Program-made: the position numbers and the translations under genes
Origin: Paraburkholderia sp. Ac-20340
GTDB taxonomy: Bacteria > Pseudomonadota > Gammaproteobacteria > Burkholderiales > Burkholderiaceae
Direction: 5' to 3'
NCBI RefSeq assembly: GCF_017104965.1
Contig: NZ_JAAGPR010000009.1
Span: 124,001 to 188,000 of the forward strand
Length of the DNA stretch: 64,000 nucleotides
Notes under the pieces: generated by a model
The model's database searches: none
Told to the model about the DNA's origin: nothing
The model's input: the letters and a program-made list of their open reading frames with translations, nothing else
In this document: in pieces, positions 38,681 through 47,922 of the stretch
Numbering within the stretch: the first letter of the stretch is position 1
Layout of the letters: each line of letters starts with the position of its first letter

Positions 38681-38752
38681 GTTTTATCTCCCTTGGTAGA
38701 GCTTGGAGTTTCGGACCTTCGCGTACCGCCGCGACGCTGTGCGCGGCGTTGG

Positions 38753-39352
38753 CTACTGGCTGACGCTCTGATACGAAACAATCAGTTTTTCAAACGCGGC
38801 CCACGTATGCTCGACAGCGTCCGGCAGATGCAGGAAGCGGCCGTCATGATGCAGACCGAGTGTCACGCTATACAGTTCGAACAGCATCAGCGCGGGATCG
38901 GTGTCACGTCGCAGATGCCCTTCTTCAATCGCCTGCGCAATGGCTCTGAGCAGCGCCGCACGCCACATCGTCACGCTCGCGACCAGCTTCTCGCGGACCT
39001 GGCTGTCGGCGCGGTCGTCGTACTCCACCGCACCGCTGATGTAGATACAGCCGGTCGTGACTTCGTGGATGCGCTTTTCGAACCACCGCGACAGCATCGC
39101 ACGCAGACGAGGCAAACCGCGTGGCTCGCGCAAGCTCGGAAAGAAGACTTCTTCCTCGAATCTGCGGTGGTACTCGCCCACGACCTCGACCTGCAGGTCT
39201 TCGCGCGAACCGAAGTGCGCGAAGACACCGCTCTTGCTCATCTGCATGCGCTCGGCCAGCAGGCCTATGGTCAGACCTTCCAGTCCGTCCCGGCTCGCGA
39301 GGTCGAGTGCTGCATCCAGAATGGCGGCTCGTGTCTGTTCGCCTTTACGCAT
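38753..39352 (-). CDS. TetR-family transcriptional regulator, probably of beta-oxidation genes
   Basis: 199 residues. The N-terminal helix-turn-helix (residues about 8-52) has the TetR pattern: TRAAILDAALDLASRDGLEGL, then GLLAERMQMSKSGVFAHFGSREDL. The C-terminal ligand domain ends with helices typical of the TetR_C group found beside fatty-acid genes. It is the first gene upstream of acyl-CoA dehydrogenase, fadB-like and thiolase genes on the same strand, so it probably represses this series and is released by acyl-CoAs. The palindrome at 39474-39491, about 120 bases before its start, is a candidate operator. The ligand is an inference from neighbours. Confidence 0.9.
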   Translation of the reverse strand: MRKGEQTRAAILDAALDLASRDGLEGLTIGLLAERMQMSKSGVFAHFGSREDLQVEVVGEYHRRFEEEVFFPSLREPRGLPRLRAMLSRWFEKRIHEVTTGCIYISGAVEYDDRADSQVREKLVASVTMWRAALLRAIAQAIEEGHLRRDTDPALMLFELYSVTLGLHHDGRFLHLPDAVEHTWAAFEKLIVSYQSVSQ

Positions 39353-39473
39353 AGCTTTATTTACCGTGACGATGTGGCCGCGATGTTGGCTTGATCTGCT
39401 CGCATCTCGGCCTGAATTAAATCGAACGGCCGTACTATTGTTGAGGACAGCCGCCCGCGAAACAAGGACTTTA

Positions 39474-39491
39474 TTAGAAACCGATTTCTAA
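39474..39491. promoter_or_regulatory. 18-base palindrome, candidate TetR operator
   Basis: TTAGAAACCGATTTCTAA: perfect seven-base arms around a four-base centre, 122 bases upstream of the TetR start in an AT-richer patch. On the minus strand it runs into TAATAAAG, which could be part of a -10 element. Its size and symmetry suit a TetR dimer. I did not see a second copy in the window. Confidence 0.6.
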
Positions 39492-39611
39492 CCGGTACTC
39501 TAATTTTCGGGCTTCGCGCGGCGCGCACAAGCGAGCATTTCTCGATTGCACGCCAGGCGTAAGGTATGGCAGGCGCATATTTTGCGGACCCGCTTAAAAG
39601 GCCGCCGGACG

Positions 39612-41030
39612 CTAGTCGTAGCCGCCCACCGTGAGCAGCTTCATGACCGCGCGATACGACGTCCACGCGAGCCAGTTGACCGCCCGCACATGCCACGGAC
39701 GCGCCTCGTAGCGCGCGCGGTCGATCTTCGGCGATTCGTCGAAAGCACTGAGAATTTCGTCGCGTAGCTGCTGGATCTGCGGATGCAGCACGAGCAGCAC
39801 ATTGGCCTCGTTGTTGAGCACGAGACTGAGCGCATCCAGATTCGACGATCCGACCGTGCCCCACGCGCAATCCACCACGGCCACCTTGCCGTGCAGCATG
39901 GTCTTTTCGTATTCGGCGATCTGCACGCCCGCGCTCAGCAACTGGTGATAGAGAAACGGCGTGCCGTAATCGAGCACCGCAAACTCCTTGCGGCCGATCA
40001 GCAGCTTGACGGTCACGCCGCGCGACGCCGCTTCGACGAGCGCGCGGCGCAGCCGCCGCCCCGGCATGAAGTACGGATTGGCGAGCAGCACTTCCTTGCG
40101 CGCCTCGCCGATGGCGTCCAGATAAGCCTTCTCGATCGCGCGGCGGTTCACCACGTTATCGCGCGCGACGAACGCCACGCAGGGCACATGCGCCGTGCGC
40201 GGATCGGGCACGCCCGCGCGCAGACGGTCACGCAGCCGCGCGATGATGCGCTGCGCGCGCCCGGTGCGCACGACGGGCGCGAGTTCGCGCAGCACTTCGT
40301 TGACGGCCTTGGCGGGCTGCCTGACCGTGTGGCCCGTGGGATGCGGCGCGAGAAAGCCGGAGCTTGCGGGCACGCCCGGCGACAGCACGGGCGCGCCATC
40401 GGGCGACACCGCGCCCGCGAGCGGCGGACGGTGCCCAAGCCGAATGCGCCGCCACTGCATCTCGATCGCCTCGCGCACGTCCACCACTACCGGCCCGGCC
40501 AGCTCCAGCGCGAAATCCCAGCGCGGGAACGGCAGCGGCTTGCCGTCGTTCTCCATATCGTCGACCACGTTGATGCCGCCGCAATATGCGTACTGATCGT
40601 CGATCACGGCGAGCTTGCGGTGCGTGCGCGAAAAGCCGAAGCGCCCGAAGATATGCGGGTTGTAGATGCGATGCTCGATGCCGGCCGCCGACCAGCTATC
40701 GAACAGATCGAGACGCGCCGTGCCGACGCCATCGGTGATCACGCGCACGCGCACGCCGCGGCGGGCGGCGCGCATCAGCGCCTCGGAGACGGCCTGCCCC
40801 GTGCCGTCGCTGCAGAAAATGTACGTTTCGAGCGCAACGTCGCTGCGGGCGGCTTCGATGCGCGCGATCATCGACGCAAAGAGACTCTCGCCCGAATGGA
40901 ACAGACGCACGTCGTTGCCGCTCGTAAATCGGTAACGCGAGCGATAGCGCCGCCCCAGCAGCGCCTCGCGCAGCCGCATGACGCGGCGCGGTTCGAGGTC
41001 CGCTTCGGGATCGGCGCGGGTATCGCTCAC
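39612..41030 (-). CDS. clsB: cardiolipin synthase B-like phospholipase D family enzyme
   Basis: 472 residues from the GTG at 41030, which overlaps the nudB stop as GTGA and has GGAGAG upstream; the frame is open further into nudB but without family sequence. Two HxKxxxxD motifs are present, HRKLAVID in the first half and HGKVAVVD in the second, each followed by the GG/GS-x-N segment (CGGINVVDD and GSSNLDALS). The family condenses two phosphatidylglycerol molecules, or phosphatidylglycerol with another head group, at the inner membrane. The first HKD domain is separated from the second by a long insert with a Pro/Gly-rich stretch. Translation is probably coupled to nudB. Confidence 0.88.
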   Translation of the reverse strand: MSDTRADPEADLEPRRVMRLREALLGRRYRSRYRFTSGNDVRLFHSGESLFASMIARIEAARSDVALETYIFCSDGTGQAVSEALMRAARRGVRVRVITDGVGTARLDLFDSWSAAGIEHRIYNPHIFGRFGFSRTHRKLAVIDDQYAYCGGINVVDDMENDGKPLPFPRWDFALELAGPVVVDVREAIEMQWRRIRLGHRPPLAGAVSPDGAPVLSPGVPASSGFLAPHPTGHTVRQPAKAVNEVLRELAPVVRTGRAQRIIARLRDRLRAGVPDPRTAHVPCVAFVARDNVVNRRAIEKAYLDAIGEARKEVLLANPYFMPGRRLRRALVEAASRGVTVKLLIGRKEFAVLDYGTPFLYHQLLSAGVQIAEYEKTMLHGKVAVVDCAWGTVGSSNLDALSLVLNNEANVLLVLHPQIQQLRDEILSAFDESPKIDRARYEARPWHVRAVNWLAWTSYRAVMKLLTVGGYD

Positions 41031-41527
41031 AGAGGCTCTCCAGGACGAAGCGCCTGGCCACGCGTGGCAAGACGCGCGGGCAGTTGCAGGATCGCCTCGC
41101 GATTGGACGACGAAAAACACTTCGCCGCCGCTTCCTCATAAGGCAGCCACAGATACGCGGTGTGCTCGCGCGGCGCGAGCGTGACAGGCGTACCGGCGGG
41201 CACCTCGAGACTAAACCAGTGCTCGGTATTGCGTGTGACACCTTCGGCGTAGCGATGGCGCCAGACCGGATAGATCTCGTAGTCGATCTCGTGCCGCCAG
41301 TCGCGCAGCGCGGCATCCGGCACGCCCGGCGAGCCGACGACGATGCCCGTCTCCTCCGCCACCTCGCGCACGGCGGTCTCCGCGAAAGGCTCGTCGACGC
41401 GGTCCTTCGAGCCCGTGACCGACTGCCAGAAGCCGGCGCGGTCGGCGCGCTCGATGATCAATACCTCGAGCTGCGCCGTATGGATAACGACGAGTACGGA
41501 CTCCGGAATCTTCGGCGGCTTCTGCAT
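41027..41527 (-). CDS. nudB: dihydroneopterin triphosphate diphosphatase (Nudix)
   Basis: 166 residues. The Nudix box spans GSKDRVDEPFAETAVRE and VAEETGI (about residues 44-67), with the metal-binding REVAEE core. N-terminal PESVLVVIHT and C-terminal EHTAYLWLPYEEAA are typical of NudB. It removes diphosphate from dihydroneopterin triphosphate, an early folate-synthesis step. Location downstream of aspS is also seen in other betaproteobacteria. A terminator lies between aspS and this gene, so it probably has its own promoter, and clsB overlaps its end. Confidence 0.88.
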   Translation of the reverse strand: MQKPPKIPESVLVVIHTAQLEVLIIERADRAGFWQSVTGSKDRVDEPFAETAVREVAEETGIVVGSPGVPDAALRDWRHEIDYEIYPVWRHRYAEGVTRNTEHWFSLEVPAGTPVTLAPREHTAYLWLPYEEAAAKCFSSSNREAILQLPARLATRGQALRPGEPL

Positions 41528-41585
41528 GGCGATGGAACGTGTGGGGACGCGCCGCGATGTTTGCGACGGTTCTGTCAGGAATTTA

Positions 41586-41626
41586 ACGCAAAAAACGAAA
41601 AAGGCGCACGATGCGCCTTTTTCGTT
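41586..41626 (-). terminator. intrinsic terminator after aspS
   Basis: A perfect 15-base stem (AACGAAAAAGGCGCA at 41594-41608 and its complement at 41612-41626) with a three-base loop. On the minus strand it is followed by a T-run. It begins 51 bases after the aspS stop and 58 bases before the nudB start. Confidence 0.93.
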
Positions 41627-41677
41627 GTTGCGATGCAGGATGACACGCTGGGGCGCGTCATCTGCGTAGCTTGCGAC

Positions 41678-43483
41678 TTACTGCGCCGTCTTCGGCTCAG
41701 GCTGACGCAGACGGATGTGCAGTTCCTTCAGCTGACGCTCGTCAACTTCGCTCGGCGCCTGCGTGAGCAGACACTGTGCGCGTTGCGTCTTCGGGAACGC
41801 GATCACGTCGCGGATCGAATCGGCGCCGGCCATCATCGTGACGATGCGGTCCAGACCGAATGCGATACCGCCGTGCGGCGGCGCGCCGTATTGCAGCGCG
41901 TCCAGCAGGAAGCCGAACTTCGCACGGGCTTCTTCCGGACCGATCTTCAGCGCGCGGAACACCTTGCTCTGCACTTCTTCCTGATAGATACGGACCGAAC
42001 CGCCGCCGATTTCCCAGCCGTTCAGCACCATGTCGTACGCCTTCGCGAGGCAGCGGCCCGGGTCCGTTTCCAGATATTCCAGGTGCTCGTCCTTCGGGCT
42101 CGTGAACGGGTGGTGCGCGGCCACGTAGCGGTTTTCTTCCTCGTCGTATTCGAACATCGGGAAGTCGATCACCCACAGCGGCTTCCAGCCCTTCTCGACC
42201 AGACCGTTGGCCTTGCCGAATTCCGAATGGCCGATCTTCAGACGCAGGGCGCCCAGGCTGTCGTTCACGACCTTCGCGCGATCTGCCGCGAAGAAGATGA
42301 TGTCGCCGTCTTGCGCGCCGGTGCGCTCGAGAATGGCGGCGATCGACGCGTCGTGCAGGTTCTTGACGATCGGGCTTTGCAGACCGTCACGGCCCTTCGC
42401 GACTTCGTTGACCTTGATCCAGGCGAGGCCCTTCGCGCCGTAAATGCGCACGAATTCCGTGTAACCGTCGATGTCGCCACGCGAGAGTTCGGCGCCCTTC
42501 GGCACGCGCAGTGCGGCCACACGGCCGTCCTTGCTGTTGGCCGGCGTGCTGAACACCTTGAAGTCCACGTCCTTCATGGCGTCCGTCAGTTCCGTGAATT
42601 CGAGCTTCACGCGCAGGTCCGGCTTGTCCGAACCGAAACGGCTCATGGCTTCCGAGTACGGCATGATCGGGAACTTCGCATCGAGTTCGACGCCGATCGT
42701 TTCCTTGAACACGTGACGCGCCATGTCTTCGAACAGATCGCGGATTTCCTGCTCGCCGAGGAACGACGTTTCGCAGTCGATCTGCGTGAATTCCGGCTGA
42801 CGGTCGGCACGCAGGTCTTCGTCGCGGAAGCACTTGACGATCTGGTAGTAGCGATCGAAGTTCGCCACCATCAGCAGCTGCTTGAAGAGCTGCGGCGACT
42901 GCGGCAGCGCGAAGAACTGGCCTGCGTTGGTACGCGACGGCACCAGGTAGTCACGCGCGCCTTCCGGCGTGCTCTTGGTGAGCATCGGCGTTTCGATGTC
43001 GATGAAGCCGAGCGAATCGAGATACTTGCGCGTTTCCATCGCCACGCGGTAACGCAGGCGCAGGTTGTGCTGCATCTGCGGACGGCGCAGGTCCAGCACG
43101 CGATGCGTGAGGCGCGTGGTTTCCGAGAGGTTGTCGTCGTCGAGCTGGAACGGCGGCGTGACCGACGCGTTCAGCACCACGAGTTCGTGGCACAGCACTT
43201 CGATCTTGCCGCTCTTCAGATTGGCGTTGACCGTGCCTTCCGGACGATTGCGAACGAGGCCCTTGATCTGCACGCAGAATTCGTTGCGCACGCCTTCGGC
43301 CACCTTGAACATCTCTGCGCGGTCCGGGTCGCACACGACCTGGACGAGGCCTTCGCGATCGCGCAGGTCGATGAAGATAACGCCGCCATGGTCACGGCGG
43401 CGCTGCACCCATCCGCACAGCGAAACGTTTTGGCCCAGCAGCTGTTCGGTCACCAGACCGCAGTATTCAGATCTCATCGACAT
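41678..43483 (-). CDS. aspS: aspartate-tRNA ligase
   Basis: 601 residues, the bacterial-type length with GAD insertion. The N-terminal OB-fold anticodon domain ([21 protein letters not shown]), class II motif 2 ([14 protein letters not shown]) and motif 3 ([11 protein letters not shown]) are visible, and the C-terminus has the usual [10 protein letters not shown] segment. It charges tRNA-Asp; in betaproteobacteria the enzyme is often non-discriminating and also charges tRNA-Asn for GatCAB, which cannot be decided here. It follows the DUF502 gene and is closed by a strong terminator. Confidence 0.97.
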   Translation of the reverse strand: MSMRSEYCGLVTEQLLGQNVSLCGWVQRRRDHGGVIFIDLRDREGLVQVVCDPDRAEMFKVAEGVRNEFCVQIKGLVRNRPEGTVNANLKSGKIEVLCHELVVLNASVTPPFQLDDDNLSETTRLTHRVLDLRRPQMQHNLRLRYRVAMETRKYLDSLGFIDIETPMLTKSTPEGARDYLVPSRTNAGQFFALPQSPQLFKQLLMVANFDRYYQIVKCFRDEDLRADRQPEFTQIDCETSFLGEQEIRDLFEDMARHVFKETIGVELDAKFPIMPYSEAMSRFGSDKPDLRVKLEFTELTDAMKDVDFKVFSTPANSKDGRVAALRVPKGAELSRGDIDGYTEFVRIYGAKGLAWIKVNEVAKGRDGLQSPIVKNLHDASIAAILERTGAQDGDIIFFAADRAKVVNDSLGALRLKIGHSEFGKANGLVEKGWKPLWVIDFPMFEYDEEENRYVAAHHPFTSPKDEHLEYLETDPGRCLAKAYDMVLNGWEIGGGSVRIYQEEVQSKVFRALKIGPEEARAKFGFLLDALQYGAPPHGGIAFGLDRIVTMMAGADSIRDVIAFPKTQRAQCLLTQAPSEVDERQLKELHIRLRQPEPKTAQ

Positions 43484-43560
43484 GATGTTCGTCTTTCGTT
43501 ATGCGTAAATTAAACAGGAAGGCCGCGTGCGCCTCTTGGAGCCGACGCAGCATCCGGTAT

Positions 43561-44190
43561 TTAAAGCGGGGGATCGATGGGGCGTCGCGGAGTCGCGGCT
43601 GGCGCGACGACGCCCATCGAAACAATATACTTGAGCGCGGCATCGACCGTCATGTCGAGTTCGACGACTTCGCTCTTCGGCACCATCAGGAAAAAGCCCG
43701 AGGTGGGATTGGGCGTGGTCGGCACATACACGCTCACATGGTCTTCCTGCAGATGGTTCACCACGTCGCCGCCCGGAATGCCGGTGAGGAACGCGATGGT
43801 CCACGAGCCCTTGCGCGGGTACTCGATCAGGAGCGCCTTGCGAAAGGCATTGCCGTTGCTGGAAAGCAGTGTATCGGAAACCTGCTGGATGCTTCCATAC
43901 AGCGGACCGATGATCGGGATGCGGCGCACCAGCGCATTCCACCACTCCACCAGCTTCTGGCCGATGAAATTGTGCGTGAGCAGGCCCACCACGAAGATGA
44001 ACGCCAGCGTGAGCACCGCGCCCAGACCCGGCAGATGCACTGGCGGGCGCCACGACTCCGGCAGCAGCAACAGCGTCTGATCCATCGTGCTGATGACGAG
44101 ATTCAGGACCCACAGCGTGAGGGCCAACGGCACCAGCACGAGCAGGCCGGTCAGGAATACCGATTTTAAAGTCGCTTTCTTGATCGTCAT
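43561..44190 (-). CDS. DUF502 family membrane protein
   Basis: 209 residues from the ATG at 44190 (GTG two codons upstream is the alternative). Two hydrophobic helices are seen near residues 8-32 and about 58-80, with the family segments MDQTLLLLPES, GPLYGSIQQVSDTLLSSNG and TTPNPTSGFFLMVP. The family is widespread and conserved next to aspS and the FmdB-type gene in betaproteobacteria, but has no firmly established function. The product sits in the inner membrane. Confidence 0.88.
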   Translation of the reverse strand: MTIKKATLKSVFLTGLLVLVPLALTLWVLNLVISTMDQTLLLLPESWRPPVHLPGLGAVLTLAFIFVVGLLTHNFIGQKLVEWWNALVRRIPIIGPLYGSIQQVSDTLLSSNGNAFRKALLIEYPRKGSWTIAFLTGIPGGDVVNHLQEDHVSVYVPTTPNPTSGFFLMVPKSEVVELDMTVDAALKYIVSMGVVAPAATPRRPIDPPL

Positions 44191-44270
44191 GTACACGCCA
44201 TCCAGGCCGCGCGCGTGGCGCGGCGCTTACGCCGCCTGACCCCGGAAAACCGGAATCGGGCCGCAGGGTT

Positions 44271-44636
44271 TCAGGTCGAGCCTGCCGTGCTCGTGCTGCT
44301 TGCGCTGCTTGTGCCCGCAGCCGGCGCTGCCGGAGCGCTCGCCGTTGCCGGCGCGCTGTCGGCCGCAGCCGTTTTGGACTCGGACGACGACGCGCTGTCG
44401 GTCTTCGCGCCGGTCGCAGCCGCGCTCGCCCCGTTGCCGCCATTGCTGTTATTGCCGCCACGGAAATCCGTGACGTACCAGCCCGAGCCCTTCAGCTGAA
44501 AGCCAGCCGCAGTAACCTGCTTGCGAAATGCGTCCGCACCGCAGCTTGGGCACTGCGTCAGGGGCGCATCGCTGATCTTCTGCAGACAGTCCTTGTCGAA
44601 GCCGCACGACTCGCAGCGGTAAGCGTAGATCGGCAT
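44271..44636 (-). CDS. FmdB-type zinc-ribbon protein with Ala/Ser-rich tail
   Basis: 121 residues from the ATG at 44636, chosen over an upstream start because AGGAAAGAG precedes it and the protein then begins MPIYAYRC as in the family. Two CxxC knuckles (C8/C11 and C29/C32) form the zinc ribbon, followed by KGSGWYVTDFRGG. The last 45 or so residues are Ala/Ser/Thr-rich low complexity. Members are suspected regulators (FmdB of methylotrophs) but mostly of unknown role. It lies 80 bases upstream of the DUF502 gene, probably in one unit with it and aspS. Confidence 0.87.
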   Translation of the reverse strand: MPIYAYRCESCGFDKDCLQKISDAPLTQCPSCGADAFRKQVTAAGFQLKGSGWYVTDFRGGNNSNGGNGASAAATGAKTDSASSSESKTAAADSAPATASAPAAPAAGTSSASSTSTAGST

Positions 44637-44816
44637 GATCTCTTTCCTGATGAAACGAGTGAAAGTCAGGCGCAAAAACCTGACAAATGCTTGCAAAGCC
44701 TTGAATTATAGCCGCAAACGCTCCCCTGGCCTGGGAATTGCCAGGACCAACGAACGCAGCGCGCTCCGGGCCAGATGGGGCCGGCTTGCGCAGGATCAAG
44801 AGCGTGGGCAGGTTTT

Positions 44817-44833
44817 GTGCCGCAGCGCGGCAC
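44817..44833. other. short perfect hairpin after the methyltransferase gene
   Basis: GTGCCGC at 44817-44823 and GCGGCAC at 44827-44833 form a seven-base stem with a three-base loop, starting five bases after the methyltransferase stop. No T-run follows on the minus strand, so it is at best a weak or factor-assisted terminator. The remaining bases from 44637 to 44816 show no other feature. Confidence 0.4.
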
Positions 44834-44837
44834 AGGT

Positions 44838-45470
44838 TCAGCTTTTACGCCGCCAGGTAAGCCAGCGTTCGCGGCCCTGGAACACCGGCAGCGAGCCTTC
44901 CACCGGCTGATCGTCGATCAGCGTGAAATGCGGCGTGAGCAGCGCGTCGAGTTCATCGCGTGCGATGCCGAACGGCGGCCCCTTGGGCGTTTCGCCGATA
45001 AAGAAGTAGCCCGCCAGCAACGCGCCCGGCGCGAGCAGTTCGGCCATGCGGCGCGCGTAGTCGGCGCGCTGCACTTTCGGCAGCGCGCAGAGGAAGGCGC
45101 GCTCGAAAATCCACGCCGGCGTGAACGGCGGCGTGTAGGTGTAGAAGTCGGCTTGCTCGACCACGTTCGCGTAATCGCCCAGCGCTGCGCGCGCATGCGC
45201 AACCGCCGAAGGCGCGAAGTCGATGGCGCGCACCGTGCGGCCGCGCTCGGCCAGCCAGCGCGCTTCCCAGGCGTTGCCGCAACCGGGAATCAGCACGTTG
45301 GCGGCGGGATGCGCGGCGGCGAAGGCTTCGAAGGCCGGCAGCACGCCCGCCTGATCCCACGGCGTGAAACCGCGCTCGAAGCGCTCGTCCCAGAACGCGG
45401 GCGCGGCCGGATCGCGCGAATCGAATTCGGGCGCCTGCCCTGCCTGACCGGGTTGCGTGGTGTCGCTCAT
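44838..45470 (-). CDS. SAM-dependent methyltransferase, TPMT-like
   Basis: 210 residues. It matches the thiopurine-methyltransferase-like group by FWDERFERGFTPWDQAG at the N-terminus, motif I NVLIPGCGNAWEARWLAERG, the acidic AIDFAPSAVAHAR strand and FLCALPKVQRADYARRM. Relatives methylate small thiols, selenium compounds or halides; the substrate here is unknown. AAGGAGC precedes the ATG. It follows ubiB by 66 bases on the same strand. A role in ubiquinone synthesis is not suggested by the motifs. Confidence 0.85.
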   Translation of the reverse strand: MSDTTQPGQAGQAPEFDSRDPAAPAFWDERFERGFTPWDQAGVLPAFEAFAAAHPAANVLIPGCGNAWEARWLAERGRTVRAIDFAPSAVAHARAALGDYANVVEQADFYTYTPPFTPAWIFERAFLCALPKVQRADYARRMAELLAPGALLAGYFFIGETPKGPPFGIARDELDALLTPHFTLIDDQPVEGSLPVFQGRERWLTWRRKS

Positions 45471-45536
45471 CGTCTCGCTCCTTGTCTTTTTCGGCTGCTT
45501 TGCGGCTTCGGCAGGCTGCGTGCCCTGCGTACGCGA

Positions 45537-47120
45537 TCAGCCGCCGTAACCGTAAGCCAGCGCCAGCCACACGCGCGCCGCCACCATGCCCACGCCCACC
45601 GCCACGCCGAACACCACGAGGCCCTGCAGCATGCGGTTGGTGCGGCGCTGCTCGGCGAGAATCTGGCGGATCGTCTCGTCGTTGGCGAGATGCGTCGGGT
45701 CCTGACGATGCAGCAGCGCGTTATGGATAAGGCGCGGCAATTGCGGCAGCGTCTTGCTCCACTGCGGCGCCTCGATCTTGAAGCGCTCGTACCAGCCGCG
45801 CAGACCGATCTGCTCGGTCATCCAGCGCTCCAGATACGGCTTGGCCGTCTTCCAGAGATCGAGTTCGGGGTCGAGCGAGCGGCCCAGCCCTTCCACGTTC
45901 AGCATGGTCTTTTGCAGCAGCACGAGCTGCGGCTGGATTTCCACGTTGAAGCGGCGCGAGGTCTGGAACAGGCGCAACAGCACCTGGCCGAGCGAAATAT
46001 CCTTGAGCGCGCGATCGAAATACGGCTCGCAGACGGCGCGAATCGCGCTTTCCAGTTCTTCGACGCGCGTCGTGGGCGGAACCCAGCCCGACTCGATATG
46101 CAGCGTCGCCACGCGATGATAGTCGCGCTTGAAGAAGGCGAGGAAGTTCTGCGCGAGGTAGTTCTTGTCGAAGTCCGACAGCGCGCCGACGATGCCGAAA
46201 TCCAGCGCGATATAACGCCCGAAATGCGCCGGATCGAGGCTCACCTGGATGTTGCCGGGGTGCATATCGGCGTGGAAAAAGCCGTCGCGGAACACCTGCG
46301 TGAAGAAGATTTCCACGCCTTCGCGCGCGAGCTTGGGGATATCGACGCCCGCCGCGCGCAGCCGGTCCACCTGGCTGATCGGCACGCCCACCATGCGCTC
46401 CATCACCAGCACGTTGGCCGTGCTGAACTCCCAGTACATCTCGGGCACCATCAACAGATCGAGACCGGCGAAGTTGCGGCGCAGCTGGCTGCCGTTGGCG
46501 GCCTCGCGCATCAGGTCGAGTTCGTCGTGCAGATACTTGTCGAATTCCGCAACCACTTCGCGCGGCTTCAGGCGCTTGCCGTCGGCCCACAGGCGCTCGG
46601 CCCACACGGCGATATCGCGCAGTAGCAAGAGATCGGAATCGATCACCGGACGCATGTTCGGGCGCAGCACCTTCACCGCCACCGCCTTGCCCGCGTGCTG
46701 GCCGGACTTCACCTTGGCGAAGTGCACCTGCGCGATCGAGGCGCTCGCCACCGGCACGCGCTCGAAGTCGTCGAACAGCGTATCGACGGGCGCGCCCAGC
46801 GATTTTTCGATGATGTCGATGGCCACCTGCGATTCGAACGGCGGCACCTGATCCTGCAGCTTGGCGAGTTCGTTGGCGATGTCGAGCGGCAGCAGATCGC
46901 GGCGCGTCGACAGCACCTGACCGAACTTCACGAAAATCGGGCCGAGGCTTTCGAGCGCGAGACGCAGACGCACGCCCGGCGGTTGATCGAATTTACGGCC
47001 GATGGTGGTGATACGCAGCAGCACTCTGACGCGCCGGTCATTGATCCGGCTCAACATCATTTCGTCGAGACCGAAGCGGATGACCGTAAAGAAAATCTTC
47101 AGGAAACGCAGAAAACGCAT
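45537..47120 (-). CDS. ubiB: ubiquinone biosynthesis atypical kinase-like protein
   Basis: 527 residues. The UbiB/ABC1 family is recognised by the KxGQ-type segment [16 protein letters not shown], the alanine-rich loop region [14 protein letters not shown], the HADMHPGNI catalytic loop, ALDFGIVG, and one or two C-terminal hydrophobic helices ([17 protein letters not shown]) that anchor it to the inner membrane. UbiB is an ATPase needed for ubiquinone synthesis, probably handling lipid intermediates. It starts three bases after ubiJ, so the two are co-transcribed. Confidence 0.96.
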   Translation of the reverse strand: MRFLRFLKIFFTVIRFGLDEMMLSRINDRRVRVLLRITTIGRKFDQPPGVRLRLALESLGPIFVKFGQVLSTRRDLLPLDIANELAKLQDQVPPFESQVAIDIIEKSLGAPVDTLFDDFERVPVASASIAQVHFAKVKSGQHAGKAVAVKVLRPNMRPVIDSDLLLLRDIAVWAERLWADGKRLKPREVVAEFDKYLHDELDLMREAANGSQLRRNFAGLDLLMVPEMYWEFSTANVLVMERMVGVPISQVDRLRAAGVDIPKLAREGVEIFFTQVFRDGFFHADMHPGNIQVSLDPAHFGRYIALDFGIVGALSDFDKNYLAQNFLAFFKRDYHRVATLHIESGWVPPTTRVEELESAIRAVCEPYFDRALKDISLGQVLLRLFQTSRRFNVEIQPQLVLLQKTMLNVEGLGRSLDPELDLWKTAKPYLERWMTEQIGLRGWYERFKIEAPQWSKTLPQLPRLIHNALLHRQDPTHLANDETIRQILAEQRRTNRMLQGLVVFGVAVGVGMVAARVWLALAYGYGG

Positions 47121-47123
47121 GTC

Positions 47124-47786
47124 TTAATTGCCTTGTAGCGGGCTCGGGCCGCGCGGCGCCGGGGTCTGAAGCTGGCCCTGGCTCGCGCTGCGCGCTTGTG
47201 TTTTTTGTTCAAGGCGCTCGATGCGCTTTTCGACGCGCGCCAGTGCATCGCGCGCGCGGGACAGCTCCGCATTGAAGCCGTCGAGCTCGGCGTGCCGCAC
47301 GAGCTGCGGATTTTCGTCGAGCAGATATTCGGTGACGGAGCCCAGCACGTTGCGCCCGGTGCGCAGCGCCTGCTCGTGCGCGGCGCGCGCGAACGACGCA
47401 ATGCGCGAGGCCGGCGCATCGCCGATCAGCTTCGCGAGATCCTCCTCGGGCTCCCAGCGCAGATGCTCGGCAAGCTTGCCGATGATCTGCGCGAATTCGG
47501 CGTCGCCCTCGATTTTCACGTGCTTCATGATGGCGGACTGGCCGCCCTGCACATACGAGGACAACGCGCCCGCAGGCAGCGAAAGCGCGACATCGGCGTG
47601 AGTTGCGTCCTGCTCCTCGACGGCGGCCAGATAGCCGTCAGGCTGCACGAGCAGCGTGAGCACCACGGGCGGACAGGACAGACGCGCGGTCTTGCCGGCG
47701 TATGGAGCGAGGCGGTCGCGGGCCCACGATTCGCGGGCGAGCAGGTGATTGACAGCGGCGGCGAAGGGCTTGGCGGCGAGAGTCAT
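47124..47786 (-). CDS. ubiJ: ubiquinone biosynthesis accessory factor (SCP2 domain)
   Basis: 220 residues from the ATG at 47786. An upstream ATG at 47858 would make the coding sequence run through a perfect intrinsic terminator and adds sequence unlike the family, so I reject it. The N-terminal half is an SCP2-like lipid-binding domain (AAAVNHLLARESWARDRLAPYAGK with ADVALSLPAGAL and KIEGDAEFAQIIGKLAEHL). The C-terminal part is a coiled coil (RVEKRIERLEQK) ending in a Pro/Gly-rich tail. UbiJ organises the soluble Ubi complex and binds ubiquinone intermediates. It is followed at once by ubiB. Confidence 0.92.
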   Translation of the reverse strand: MTLAAKPFAAAVNHLLARESWARDRLAPYAGKTARLSCPPVVLTLLVQPDGYLAAVEEQDATHADVALSLPAGALSSYVQGGQSAIMKHVKIEGDAEFAQIIGKLAEHLRWEPEEDLAKLIGDAPASRIASFARAAHEQALRTGRNVLGSVTEYLLDENPQLVRHAELDGFNAELSRARDALARVEKRIERLEQKTQARSASQGQLQTPAPRGPSPLQGN

Positions 47787-47798
47787 CGGCTTGGAAAT

Positions 47799-47834
47799 AA
47801 AAAAACCCGCGCGGGCATCGAGCTCGCGCGGGTT
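47799..47834 (-). terminator. intrinsic terminator between the Tim44-like gene and ubiJ
   Basis: The arms AACCCGCGCG (47804-47813) and CGCGCGGGTT (47825-47834) pair perfectly, and on the minus strand the stem is followed by seven T. It lies about 90 bases after the Tim44-like stop and only 12 bases before the chosen ubiJ start codon, so transcription of ubiJ-ubiB from upstream would need read-through. Confidence 0.9.
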
Positions 47835-47922
47835 CCTATTGTAGCGTTCGAGGCGCAAAGCCGCGCCGCCACAGGGCGCGGGCTGCCGGACCTCGCCCTG
47901 CCGTGCTAACCGCGCTAACCCA

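Noticed and set aside
36515..39394. 959-residue open frame on the plus strand
   Set aside because: Antisense to the acyl-CoA dehydrogenase and tetR genes, which have clear motifs; no protein features of its own.
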